Source: Sinobaca qinghaiensis (GTDB lineage: Bacteria > Bacillota > Bacilli > Bacillales > Marinococcaceae). From it: DNA of 64,000 bases. Below the pieces are notes generated by a model that saw only the letters and a program-made list of their open reading frames with translations, was not told where the DNA came from and did not search any database. Of the stretch, positions 6,056-13,991 are shown piece by piece (position 1 is the first letter of the stretch; the number at the start of each line of letters is the position of its first letter). The translations under genes and the position numbers were made by a program. The DNA is taken from assembly GCF_003610495.1 (NCBI RefSeq), contig NZ_RAPK01000009.1, forward strand, positions 1 through 64,000, read 5' to 3'.

Positions 6056-7453
6056 TTATACTCCTGTGCTTTGAAACCAGTGAAGCGCGCTTAATAAAAA
6101 GATAAAAACAACATACACCGTCAGTAAAAATGGAGTATTTTTTTTAACCAGTTTCCAGGCAGGCACATTCATAAGATGAGAAGCCATAAGAACCGAGCCG
6201 GAAAAAGGAGAAAACTGGGTAGCCAGCGTCCACGCTGCCAGCATAAGCATTCCCATAAAAGAGGGCGTCACCCCAAACAAAGCCGGGTCAAGTGAGCCCC
6301 CTATTCCAATTACTATAATAACGGGATGAATTCCTATAAAGGCCAGAAGCATCGCCACTGCTATTAAAAGTGCAGAAAGAGCAGGCACGAGTCCTCCCGA
6401 CCAGTCCATTAAAAGCCGGGTCAGCATTTCTCCAGCAGGACTCAGGGACAATGCTTCCCCAAAAAAACCAGCAGTAATAAAAATACCGAGTTCATTATAC
6501 AACCTTTTAAAGCTCCAGCTTATCTCTTCATGGGCTTCTTCCACGTAGCTGCGGAACATATTTAATACAGCTGCCCATATTAATGGATAGAGCAGCCCTA
6601 ATAAAACAACCACTGTCAACATTCCGAACGGCAGCATCATCTCCAGCAGAAATGAAAGCGAAAGCAGAATTACAACAAATAACAAAAAAAGCCTGAGCTG
6701 CTTCTGCAGAGCCGCCGGTGCCTTGTTTTCTGAGCGGTTCACCCTTTCATCGGGAATGGAAAATACAGAAGATCGGAAAAACAGGGCTACAATTACGCTG
6801 TAACAGGCAGCCATAATTAACCCATAGCCTCCAATATCCGTCCAGGATAAATCGTATAATACCAGAATCAGCGCTACATTAACAAAATAAGGGGACCAGA
6901 GCATACAAAACCCAAATCCTCTAATAATCAGCAGGCCAAAGCGTTTATTTTCAAAGGAAGTAAAGCTCTCCGAACCAATTTTATGTACGAGCGGCATGGA
7001 GCCCAGGTTTAATAGAGAACCCATTCCGGCCGTTAATACATACCCAAATAAATACGGCCTCGACCGGTGTTTCTGTTCTCTTTTCTGGAGGGCGTGCTGC
7101 AGTGCTTTTAAAAACCCGGCACCGCTCATAAACACTCCGAAAAGAGGAACGAGAATAAATAAAGCAAGCAGATTCATATTTTCACCTAAACTAAACAGCA
7201 TGATAGAAAAGGCTTCCTGATAGTACATAAACATCCAGAGTCCTGCCCCAAGCAGCAGCAGAATAATACTTTTAGTAAAACGATTCATTTTTAAGAGCGA
7301 AAACAGCAGCAGAACGGCCGCTGCCGTGCTGTATATATAAACAGAGCCCGGCATGGCAAATATCACATCAGCTAAATAAAATAAAACCGCAAGAAATGTA
7401 ATATAACCCAACAAACGCTCTATAATCGATATTTTCTGCATGACTTTCCCCAT
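6056..7453 (-). CDS. Polytopic membrane permease of unknown substrate
   Basis: About twelve hydrophobic helices; layout resembles the ion-transporter/DctM-like permeases rather than MFS. Re-entrant-type regions include TAGMGSLLNLGSMPLVHKIG in the first half and AFIGIHPVIIVIGIGG, then TLATQFSPFSGSVLMA in the second, two related halves typical of that superfamily. The start is ATG 7451-7453 or the in-frame ATG at 7439-7441; neither has a perfect ribosome site. It follows the ectoine-hydrolase-like gene on the same strand but behind a strong hairpin, and a possible separate promoter (TTTTCA, 17 bases, TACGAT) lies in the gap. Uptake of the locus substrate is a reasonable guess, not shown. Confidence 0.6.
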   Translation of the reverse strand: MGKVMQKISIIERLLGYITFLAVLFYLADVIFAMPGSVYIYSTAAAVLLLFSLLKMNRFTKSIILLLLGAGLWMFMYYQEAFSIMLFSLGENMNLLALFILVPLFGVFMSGAGFLKALQHALQKREQKHRSRPYLFGYVLTAGMGSLLNLGSMPLVHKIGSESFTSFENKRFGLLIIRGFGFCMLWSPYFVNVALILVLYDLSWTDIGGYGLIMAACYSVIVALFFRSSVFSIPDERVNRSENKAPAALQKQLRLFLLFVVILLSLSFLLEMMLPFGMLTVVVLLGLLYPLIWAAVLNMFRSYVEEAHEEISWSFKRLYNELGIFITAGFFGEALSLSPAGEMLTRLLMDWSGGLVPALSALLIAVAMLLAFIGIHPVIIVIGIGGSLDPALFGVTPSFMGMLMLAAWTLATQFSPFSGSVLMASHLMNVPAWKLVKKNTPFLLTVYVVFIFLLSALHWFQSTGV

Positions 7454-7544
7454 CCCGCCTGATACCCGTTGTTATGTTCTCCTTTAACAGTATTTTTATC
7501 GTATCACCTGGATCAGTGTTTGAAAAGCGCTCCATCACACAGCT

Positions 7545-7576
7545 CAGGCCTCCGGATATATTAATCCGGAGGCCTG
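7545..7576. repeat. Strong perfect hairpin between doeA-like gene and permease
   Basis: CAGGCCTCCGGAT (7545-7557) and ATCCGGAGGCCTG (7564-7576) are exact inverted copies with a six-base loop, and ACAGC/GCTGT nearly extends the stem. Neither strand has the T run of a Rho-independent terminator right after it. It could end transcription inefficiently, or set a processing point that gives unequal mRNA levels for the enzyme genes and the permease. Confidence 0.75.
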
Positions 7577-7594
7577 CTGTGCATGGATATGCTG

Positions 7595-8791
7595 TTAAAA
7601 AGGCTGTTTGGTTTTACTGGAATTTGCTTCTTTTACATAAAGCGGCTTTGGAAAGTCCGCAAACGTTTCGCATCCATTTTCTGTAATAAGAATCGATTCA
7701 GTAATTTCGACACCGTAATTATCAAGCCAGATGCCGGGCATTAAATGAAACGTCATGTTCGGCTGAAGAATCGTCTTGTCGCCTTTTCGAAAACTGACGG
7801 TATGCTCGCCCCAGTCCGGCGGGTAGCTTAAACCAATAGAGTAACCGAGCCTCGATTCTTTATAATAGCCCCTCTTGGCAATGGTACGGCTCCAGATCGC
7901 CTCTACTTCTTCTGCGGTCATTCCGGGCTGGATGGCATCAAGCGTTGTTTCTATGCCTTCCTGAACGACTTTGGAGAGCTCTGTTACTTTATCCGGTGCA
8001 TGGCCGATTGCCATCGTTCTTGACATCGGCGTGTGGTATCGCTTGTATGCACCTGCTATTTCTATCGTTAAATAGTCTCCCTCCACGTATCGACGGTCGG
8101 TCCACGTTAAATGAGGGCTCGCTGTGTTTTCGCTCGTTGGAATCATAGGAACAATTGACGTATAGTCGCCGCCATATTCCGCAGTACCGCGTATCTGTGC
8201 TGCGGTAATGGCTGCAGCTACATCGTTTTCCCTGACTCCGACATCTGCGGTTTCGTAGGCAGCCGTCATCGCATTTTCCAGAATTCTGGCGGCACGTCTC
8301 ATATATTCTACTTCCAGATCTGATTTAATTAAACGCACCCAGTTTACAAGTGTGTTGTAGTTTCTGAATTCAGCATCGGGGAGCTGGGTCGTAATACGTT
8401 CATAGCACATGGCAGTGAAGTAGAACGAATCCATTTCCAGACCGATTTTTCTGGATCCCTGGCCAATTTCTATAAGAATATTCGCCACAAAATCCATCGG
8501 ATGCTTAATAGAAGACTGCACAAACTCATCCGGATAAGGAATGATGTGATTTTCATCAAGCCATGTGGTTACCTTTGCGCTGTGCGCATCCATTTCCCTT
8601 CCTATCCAGATAGGCTGCTCTTCGTCTATCATAACGACCAGTATTTGGTGCACATAAAACGACCAGGCATTATAACCGGTTAAATAGTACATGTTAGACG
8701 GGTTGGACACCAGCAGTACTTCTATCCCATATTCCATCATTTTTTGCTTTGTATGGTTCATCCGAACTTTATATTCATCAAGAGGAAACAT
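7595..8791 (-). CDS. doeA: DoeA/EutD-type ectoine hydrolase (M24 family)
   Basis: Ectoine hydrolases open the ring of ectoine to N-acetyl-2,4-diaminobutyrate. The N-terminal creatinase-like domain has NMYYLTGYNAWSFYVHQ and later FVQSSIKHPMD, which I associate with DoeA/EutD. The C-terminal pita-bread domain has EIAGAYKRYHTPMSRT where metal-dependent M24 aminopeptidases have two Asp ligands; both are replaced here, as in creatinase-like members that are not peptidases. GVEITESILIT near the end is conserved. At 398 residues it has the usual length. ATG follows GGAGTGGAG. Neighbours act on aspartate-semialdehyde-type compounds, which supports the call. An alternative is another creatinase-family amidinohydrolase or a proline dipeptidase. 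Confidence 0.75.
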   Translation of the reverse strand: MFPLDEYKVRMNHTKQKMMEYGIEVLLVSNPSNMYYLTGYNAWSFYVHQILVVMIDEEQPIWIGREMDAHSAKVTTWLDENHIIPYPDEFVQSSIKHPMDFVANILIEIGQGSRKIGLEMDSFYFTAMCYERITTQLPDAEFRNYNTLVNWVRLIKSDLEVEYMRRAARILENAMTAAYETADVGVRENDVAAAITAAQIRGTAEYGGDYTSIVPMIPTSENTASPHLTWTDRRYVEGDYLTIEIAGAYKRYHTPMSRTMAIGHAPDKVTELSKVVQEGIETTLDAIQPGMTAEEVEAIWSRTIAKRGYYKESRLGYSIGLSYPPDWGEHTVSFRKGDKTILQPNMTFHLMPGIWLDNYGVEITESILITENGCETFADFPKPLYVKEANSSKTKQPF

Positions 8792-8817
8792 TTCTCCACT
8801 CCTTCACAGCCGATTTT

Positions 8818-10260
8818 TTAGAAATCCTCCAACTTAAAACAAATAATCCGCTTTTCCGACATTTCTTCAATCGCAAAAGCTACTCCTTCACGACCCAGGC
8901 CTGAGCCTTTCACGCCGCCGAAAGGCATGGCATCAATACGGAAATCACTGCTGTCATTTATCATAACGCCGCCGACATGGAGCCTGCGTGCAGCCTTCAT
9001 GGCCGCATCAATATTTTTCGTGAAAATACCTGCCTGCAGGCCGTAGTTGACCTGATTGGATCGTGTGATTGCTTCATCAAGCGAATCAACCGGAAAAATC
9101 ATAACAACCGGACCGAATACTTCTTCTTTTACAATGGTAGCATCTTCCGGCACGTTTTCCAGCAGAGTAGGATGATAAAGCGCTCCTTCGCGCTTTCCGC
9201 CGGCTAGTATATTTCCTCCGGCATCCAGAGCTTCCTCTACCCACTCCTGCACACGCTTGGCTTCTTTTTCATTAATCAGCGGGCCCATGTCCGTATCTTC
9301 CGAAAGCTTTCTGCCTAATTTAACCGAGCTTACTGCTTTTGTCATATGCTTTTTAAATTCATCATATACGCTGGATTCTATAAAGATCCGCTGTACGCCG
9401 AGGCAGTTCTGTCCGGAAGCGGCAAATGCTCCGGATGTAAGCGAGTCAGCTGCTTTTTTCAAGTCTGTATCGGCCATAACGATTGCCGGCGAGTTCGAAC
9501 CAAGTTCCATGGAGAGCTTTTTAAGACCGGCCTTTTTAGCAATTGCTTCTCCTGTTTCCAATCCACCGGTAAAGCTGATCATATTTACTTTACTGCTCTC
9601 TACAAGCGTATCGCCAATGTCCCTGCCTCTACCTGTAATAACTGTAAGAACCTTTTTAGGCAGCCCTGCATGTACAAGAGCTTCTGCGAGTTTTAAAGCG
9701 CTCAGCGGGGTCTCTGTAGCCGGCTTAACGATCATAGCGTTTCCTGCTGCAATGCCCGGGCTTACTTTGTGGGCTACAAGGTTGAGCGGGTCGTTAAAGG
9801 GCGTAATTGCAGCAATAACACCAACCGGAAAATGATAATAATAACCCATCCGGTTTTCGTTGCCCGGCATTTGATCAAAATTAATGGATTCCCCTGTCAG
9901 CCGCCTTGCTTCTTCCGCGCCGAGTCTCAACGTTTCAGCCGCCCGTTTTGCTTCTCCGCGTGCTTCATTGATTGTTTTGCTTCCCTCTTTGGCAATCGTC
10001 TCCGCGAATTCTTCCCTGCGCTCGTCAATATAAGCCGCTGCTTTATTTAAAATATCCATTCTTTCCCGTACAGTAAGGGATTCTGCAATAGCGGCTCCTT
10101 CTTCGGCCACCTGGATGGCATATTCCATGTCTTCCTTTGCAGCAGCCGGTACGGAATCAATCTGCTCTCCATTTTCAGGATCATATACGGGAATACGATC
10201 TTCACGATCCACCCATTCTCCGCCTAAAAGCATTTTTCTTCCAGCTGTTTTTGTCGCCAT
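8818..10260 (-). CDS. NAD(P)-dependent aldehyde dehydrogenase, candidate DoeC
   Basis: ALDH superfamily enzyme, 480 residues. Visible marks are FNDPLNLVAHKVSPGIAAGN (cofactor region), the general-base Glu in SMELGSN (about residue 250), the catalytic Cys in SGQNCLG (about residue 286), and the ending DAMPFGGVKGSGLGREG. The sequence resembles the lactaldehyde/phosphonoacetaldehyde dehydrogenase type. In the ectoine pathway the DoeC step oxidises aspartate semialdehyde to aspartate, and the position between an ectoine hydrolase and a homoserine-dehydrogenase-like gene makes that substrate likely but unproven. ATG is preceded by AAAGGTGGAG. The gaps of 26 and 35 bases to its neighbours fit one operon. 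Confidence 0.8.
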   Translation of the reverse strand: MATKTAGRKMLLGGEWVDREDRIPVYDPENGEQIDSVPAAAKEDMEYAIQVAEEGAAIAESLTVRERMDILNKAAAYIDERREEFAETIAKEGSKTINEARGEAKRAAETLRLGAEEARRLTGESINFDQMPGNENRMGYYYHFPVGVIAAITPFNDPLNLVAHKVSPGIAAGNAMIVKPATETPLSALKLAEALVHAGLPKKVLTVITGRGRDIGDTLVESSKVNMISFTGGLETGEAIAKKAGLKKLSMELGSNSPAIVMADTDLKKAADSLTSGAFAASGQNCLGVQRIFIESSVYDEFKKHMTKAVSSVKLGRKLSEDTDMGPLINEKEAKRVQEWVEEALDAGGNILAGGKREGALYHPTLLENVPEDATIVKEEVFGPVVMIFPVDSLDEAITRSNQVNYGLQAGIFTKNIDAAMKAARRLHVGGVMINDSSDFRIDAMPFGGVKGSGLGREGVAFAIEEMSEKRIICFKLEDF

Positions 10261-10295
10261 ATTGCTTCTCCACCTTTCTCGTACTGTTGAATAGA

Positions 10296-11327
10296 TTATT
10301 TTTTCATGTTCAGCAGGTCTATCAGCAGGGCAAAACCGGTTTCCGGAATACCTGCCCCGGCACCTATAAGCGTTACAGGTCCGGATAGGTCACATTCATA
10401 TGTTACTGCGTTCAGAGCACCATTAATTCCGGCAAGCGGATCATCAAGTTTTAAACGCTCCGGTCCGACAGATGCTGTGACACTGCCGTTTTCCTGGACT
10501 ACTTTTCCTATTAGTTTCCAGGTTTCCCCATTATCTTTTGCTTCTTTCATGTCAGCGGGCGTGAGGTTTGTTATACCGGTTCTGGCCACTTCTTCTTTAG
10601 TAATGGAAGCTCCCATTACGACGTTAGCCATAATAACCATTTTATACATAACGTCGTATCCTTCGATGTCATTCGTCGGATCTGCCTCTGCAAAGCCTTT
10701 ATCCTGGGCTTCTTTTAATGCATCTTCGAATTCAAGTCCCTGGTCCATCCTCATCAGCATATAGTTTGTCGTGCCGTTGAAGATGCCTTTGATTTCCTTT
10801 ATATCATTACCTGCCAGGGAGGTCAGCGGCATCCGTATAGCCGGTGTACCGCTCATGACCGTGCCTTCAAATAAAAACTCCACGCCTTTCTCAGAGGCAA
10901 GCTTCTGCAGTTCCTTCACAGCAAGCGCTACCGGGCCTTTATTTGTAAGGACAGCATTTTTACCGGATTCAAATGCCTTTTTGCAGTGATCGATAGCCGG
11001 CTGTCCGGTATTTACGTCCGTGAAGGTGATCTCAATCATCGTGTCGGCATTTGATTTTTCTATCGTTTCCATACTGTCCCAGCCCCGTATTAATCGACTG
11101 TTTTCCGGATAGCCTTCCAGTGTTTTATGCTGTTTTAGAGAATCGAGTACCTGTTCCAGGTTGAGTCCTTCCGGATCATGGATTGAACCTTTATACAAAT
11201 CAGAAATAGAAACCACCTGAAAATCGGTACCGTACTGCTCATTAAGTTTTTCTTTTTTATCGATAAGAATAGAGGCAAGTCCCTGCCCCACTCCTCCAAA
11301 TCCAATAAATGCGAGCTTATGTGCCAT
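10296..11327 (-). CDS. Homoserine dehydrogenase-like protein without ACT domain
   Basis: NAD(P)-dependent enzymes of this family interconvert aspartate semialdehyde and homoserine. The N-terminal Rossmann motif is GFGGVGQG; the catalytic region reads GIFNGTTNYML followed by KGFAEADPTNDIEGYD, and the C-terminal GAGAGIPETGFALLIDL closes the family fold. It is 343 residues long and lacks the C-terminal ACT domain used for threonine feedback, so it would not be allosterically restrained by threonine. ATG 11325-11327 follows AAGGAGAGAGCG; longer in-frame versions would overlap the gene upstream and are unlikely. In this operon it may drain or supply aspartate semialdehyde; the catabolic direction is inference. 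Confidence 0.82.
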   Translation of the reverse strand: MAHKLAFIGFGGVGQGLASILIDKKEKLNEQYGTDFQVVSISDLYKGSIHDPEGLNLEQVLDSLKQHKTLEGYPENSRLIRGWDSMETIEKSNADTMIEITFTDVNTGQPAIDHCKKAFESGKNAVLTNKGPVALAVKELQKLASEKGVEFLFEGTVMSGTPAIRMPLTSLAGNDIKEIKGIFNGTTNYMLMRMDQGLEFEDALKEAQDKGFAEADPTNDIEGYDVMYKMVIMANVVMGASITKEEVARTGITNLTPADMKEAKDNGETWKLIGKVVQENGSVTASVGPERLKLDDPLAGINGALNAVTYECDLSGPVTLIGAGAGIPETGFALLIDLLNMKK

Positions 11328-11346
11328 ACGCTCTCTCCTTTTCGGT

Positions 11347-12555
11347 TTACGTATTTGTTTCTCTGCTGTGACGAAGGGCTGCATTTGCTAGTATAGCTGC
11401 ACCGACTGGAAGCACTGCCTCTTCGAAATCAAACAGCGGCATGTGCAGCCCGCTGTTGCTGCGTCCCGGTATCCCGGCTCCAATAAACATCATAGCCGCC
11501 GGTACTACTTTTGCCACATGCGCAAAATCTTCTCCGCCCAGCCCGTAAGGTTCCTTGAGAATAGTCATCCGGGGGAACATTTCCGTTACGGTTTCGGTTA
11601 AAAGGTCCACCACTTTCCGGTCGTTCATAAGAGCCGGTTCCCCGCGGTGAATGGAAAGAGTGTACGTTCCTCCAAGCGAATCAATAATGGCAAATGCCCG
11701 TTTTAATTCCTCTTCTATCCGGCTGCGTGTATCTTCGTAATAGCTTCGCATCGTGCCTCTTATATATACCTTATCCGGAATCACGTTGTAGCTTGATCCG
11801 GATTTAATTTCACCAATACTTATAACAGCAGGTTCCAGCGGGGATATCCGCCGGGAACTTACCCCCTGCACGGCCTGCAGAAGAAAAGAAAGCATCCATG
11901 TCGGATCCGTTCCCAGATGCGGATAAGCGCCGTGTCCCCCTGTTCCTTCAATCACTGCTTCAAAGGTATCGACACTTGCCATGCTGGCACCTTCATGAAG
12001 CCGGACGCTGCCCAGAGGATGCTCGGGGTCAATATGGAGCGCATAGGCATGTTCGACGTCTTCATAGATGCCATTCTCGAGCATATAGGAAGCACCGGTC
12101 GTTCCTGTACGGTCCGTATCTTCTTCGGCAGGCTGAAAAATAAATTTAATGGTTCCATTAATGTTTTCTATATTTTCTGCAGCGAGATGTGCCGCACCCA
12201 GAAGCATAGCTGCATGGGCATCATGGCCGCAGGCGTGCATAACTCCCTCATTTTCGGAAACGTATTGATGGTCATTCTCTTCTGTAATTGGCAGGGCATC
12301 AATATCTGCACGCAGGGCGGTTACTGAACCGTCCCCCCGCTTCAGAATACCGACTACACCGGTTTCCACTCCGGTATTTTCTTTTCCTTTTAGTACCGTC
12401 ATTCCTTTTATTTCCTCCAGCTTTTCAGCAATAAAAGCGGATGTGTGTTTTTCCTGAAAGCTGAGCTCCGGATGCTGATGAAGCTCTCTTCTCCAGGAAA
12501 TAAGCTTTTCTGTTAAAGCTTCTGCCTGATTATAAATATGGTGGCTGGAGTCCAT
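11347..12555 (-). CDS. M20D-family amidohydrolase, candidate N-acetyl-diaminobutyrate deacetylase
   Basis: Zinc- or manganese-dependent N-acyl amino acid hydrolase of the M20D group (related to hippurate hydrolases and N-acetyldiaminopimelate deacetylase). Family marks: WRRELHQHPELSFQE near the N-terminus, the metal ligands in ACGHDAHAAML, QPAEED, and GGEDFAHV near the C-terminus; a dimerisation insert lies between. Length 402. ATG 12553-12555 was chosen; a TTG ten bases upstream sits on top of the ribosome site. After DoeA opens ectoine, an N-acetyl group must be removed. Canonical DoeB belongs to a different family, so this enzyme would be a non-homologous replacement. That specific role is inferred from context. 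Confidence 0.8.
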   Translation of the reverse strand: MDSSHHIYNQAEALTEKLISWRRELHQHPELSFQEKHTSAFIAEKLEEIKGMTVLKGKENTGVETGVVGILKRGDGSVTALRADIDALPITEENDHQYVSENEGVMHACGHDAHAAMLLGAAHLAAENIENINGTIKFIFQPAEEDTDRTGTTGASYMLENGIYEDVEHAYALHIDPEHPLGSVRLHEGASMASVDTFEAVIEGTGGHGAYPHLGTDPTWMLSFLLQAVQGVSSRRISPLEPAVISIGEIKSGSSYNVIPDKVYIRGTMRSYYEDTRSRIEEELKRAFAIIDSLGGTYTLSIHRGEPALMNDRKVVDLLTETVTEMFPRMTILKEPYGLGGEDFAHVAKVVPAAMMFIGAGIPGRSNSGLHMPLFDFEEAVLPVGAAILANAALRHSRETNT

Positions 12556-12575
12556 GCATCTAGTCAACCTTTCTA

Positions 12576-13793
12576 TTAGTAGCTTTTTGCTGCAACCGGC
12601 TCCGGAAGATAAGCAAGAGCCTGTGTTAAATCTCTGATCAGGTCATCTGTGTCCTCAATACCTGCTGAGTAACGTACAAGACTTTCCGGAATACCAAGCG
12701 CCGCTCTTTCTTCCGGCGTGTTTTCCACGTGGCTTGTCGTTCTAGCCGGTCCTACCGTTGTTTCTACTGAACCCAGGTTTGCTGCTCTATTTGCAAGTTC
12801 CAATTTAGGAAGAAACAGCTTAACAGCTTCCAGTCCGCCTTTCATGGAAAAGCTGAACATGCCTCCAAAATCTTTCATCTGCCTTTTAGCAATATCATGT
12901 CCCGGGTGATCTTCCAATCCAGGATAAAATACCTGATCAATCTGCTCATGGTTTTTAAGAAACGTTGCAATTTTCATAGCAGACTCGCACTGCTGTCTTA
13001 CCCGGAGGTGAAGAGTTTTCATCCCGCGGATCATCAGATAGGCGGCCATCGGATCCATCGTCGCTCCATTGATTTCACGATAATGATAAACCTGCTCTAC
13101 AAGCTCTTTGCTTCCACAGATTACGCCTCCAAGTGCATCGGCGTGTCCCCCGAGAAACTTCGTAGCGCTGTGAAGAACAAGATCTACTCCGTACTCTAAA
13201 GGATTTTGGTTAATCGGTGTAGCAAACGTATTATCTACAAACACAAGGGCTCCGGCATCATGGCCGATTTTTACCATTTTTTCGATGTCCGTAATTTTCA
13301 CTGTTGGATTAGTCGGTGTTTCTAAATAAAGAATTTCACAGCCTTTGTTTACTTCTTCTTCAATCTGGGCCTCGTTGCCCGTTTCGCAGAGCATTACGTC
13401 TATATTCATCTGCGGCAGGAATTCGCTGAAAATTTTGTTCGTCCCGCCGTACGTGTCTTTAACAGAAACAACGCGGTCACCCGGGCGCAGAAACGTAGCA
13501 AGCGAGTTGCTGATAGCAGCCATCCCTGTAGAAAAGCTGGTAGCCGCCTCTGCTCCTTCAAGCTCCTGAACCTTTTTTTCAAAGGATTCTACTGTCGGGT
13601 TAGTATTACGTCCGTAAATGTGGCCTTTCGTTTTACCGATTGCTACGTCATACCAGTGATCCAGGTCGTCATACGTGTACGCCACGCTGTGTACAACCGG
13701 AACCTGTGAAGCTCCAAAAGCACGGTATTCTTTTTCTCCTGCCCATACTGATTTTGTGGAGGCTTTTACGTTGTTATCTTTAAATTCTGTCAT
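12576..13793 (-). CDS. Cys/Met-metabolism PLP enzyme (cystathionine gamma-synthase/gamma-lyase family)
   Basis: Fold-type I PLP enzyme of the trans-sulfuration family. Seen in order: the phosphate-binding FSTGMAAIS, the ring-stacking YGGT region, the Asp in FVDNTFATP, the Schiff-base lysine in HSATKFLGGHADALGG, and the family ending SLVRYSAGIEDTDDLI. Length 405, normal for the family. Members replace or eliminate the gamma group of O-acyl-homoserine, cystathionine or methionine. No sulfur gene lies nearby; instead it opens the ectoine-type operon and shares its promoter region with the PucR regulator. An unusual gamma-substituted substrate such as a diaminobutyrate derivative is conceivable. 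ATG follows AAGGAGTGG. Family is sure, substrate unknown. Confidence 0.8.
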   Translation of the reverse strand: MTEFKDNNVKASTKSVWAGEKEYRAFGASQVPVVHSVAYTYDDLDHWYDVAIGKTKGHIYGRNTNPTVESFEKKVQELEGAEAATSFSTGMAAISNSLATFLRPGDRVVSVKDTYGGTNKIFSEFLPQMNIDVMLCETGNEAQIEEEVNKGCEILYLETPTNPTVKITDIEKMVKIGHDAGALVFVDNTFATPINQNPLEYGVDLVLHSATKFLGGHADALGGVICGSKELVEQVYHYREINGATMDPMAAYLMIRGMKTLHLRVRQQCESAMKIATFLKNHEQIDQVFYPGLEDHPGHDIAKRQMKDFGGMFSFSMKGGLEAVKLFLPKLELANRAANLGSVETTVGPARTTSHVENTPEERAALGIPESLVRYSAGIEDTDDLIRDLTQALAYLPEPVAAKSY

Positions 13794-13814
13794 TTTAAAC
13801 CACTCCTTATTTCG

Positions 13815-13880
13815 TATACAATTTCTTGTCTACCTCTATTGTATAGAAACATTCCATTAATTCCATTCATCAAATTGTAT
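13815..13880. promoter_or_regulatory. Repeated ATTGTAT boxes in the divergent control region
   Basis: TATACAAT (13815-13822) and its exact inverse ATTGTATA (13838-13845) are 15 bases apart, and a third ATTGTAT lies at 13874-13880. The inverse copy also supplies a TATACA that could serve as -10 box of the minus-strand operon. The arrangement, between a PucR-type regulator gene and the operon, suggests regulator binding sites, but it does not match a consensus I can name. Confidence 0.45.
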
Positions 13881-13887
13881 GAAAGTT

Positions 13888-13916
13888 TTGAATAAGCACT
13901 GGACAAGTTGGATAAT
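13888..13916 (+). promoter_or_regulatory. Probable promoter of the PucR-type regulator gene
   Basis: TTGAAT (13888-13893), 17 bases, GATAAT (13911-13916). The start codon follows about 75 bases later. Confidence 0.5.
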
Positions 13917-13991
13917 AGATTATCTCACATAAACATATGCTACAATAATAACAATAGAATGTACTGTAGAAAAAGACCGGGGGTGACGCCT

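Noticed and set aside
9257-9835. 192-codon open frame on the plus strand inside the aldehyde dehydrogenase
   Set aside because: Shadow of a gene with intact ALDH motifs on the minus strand; no ribosome site and no family.
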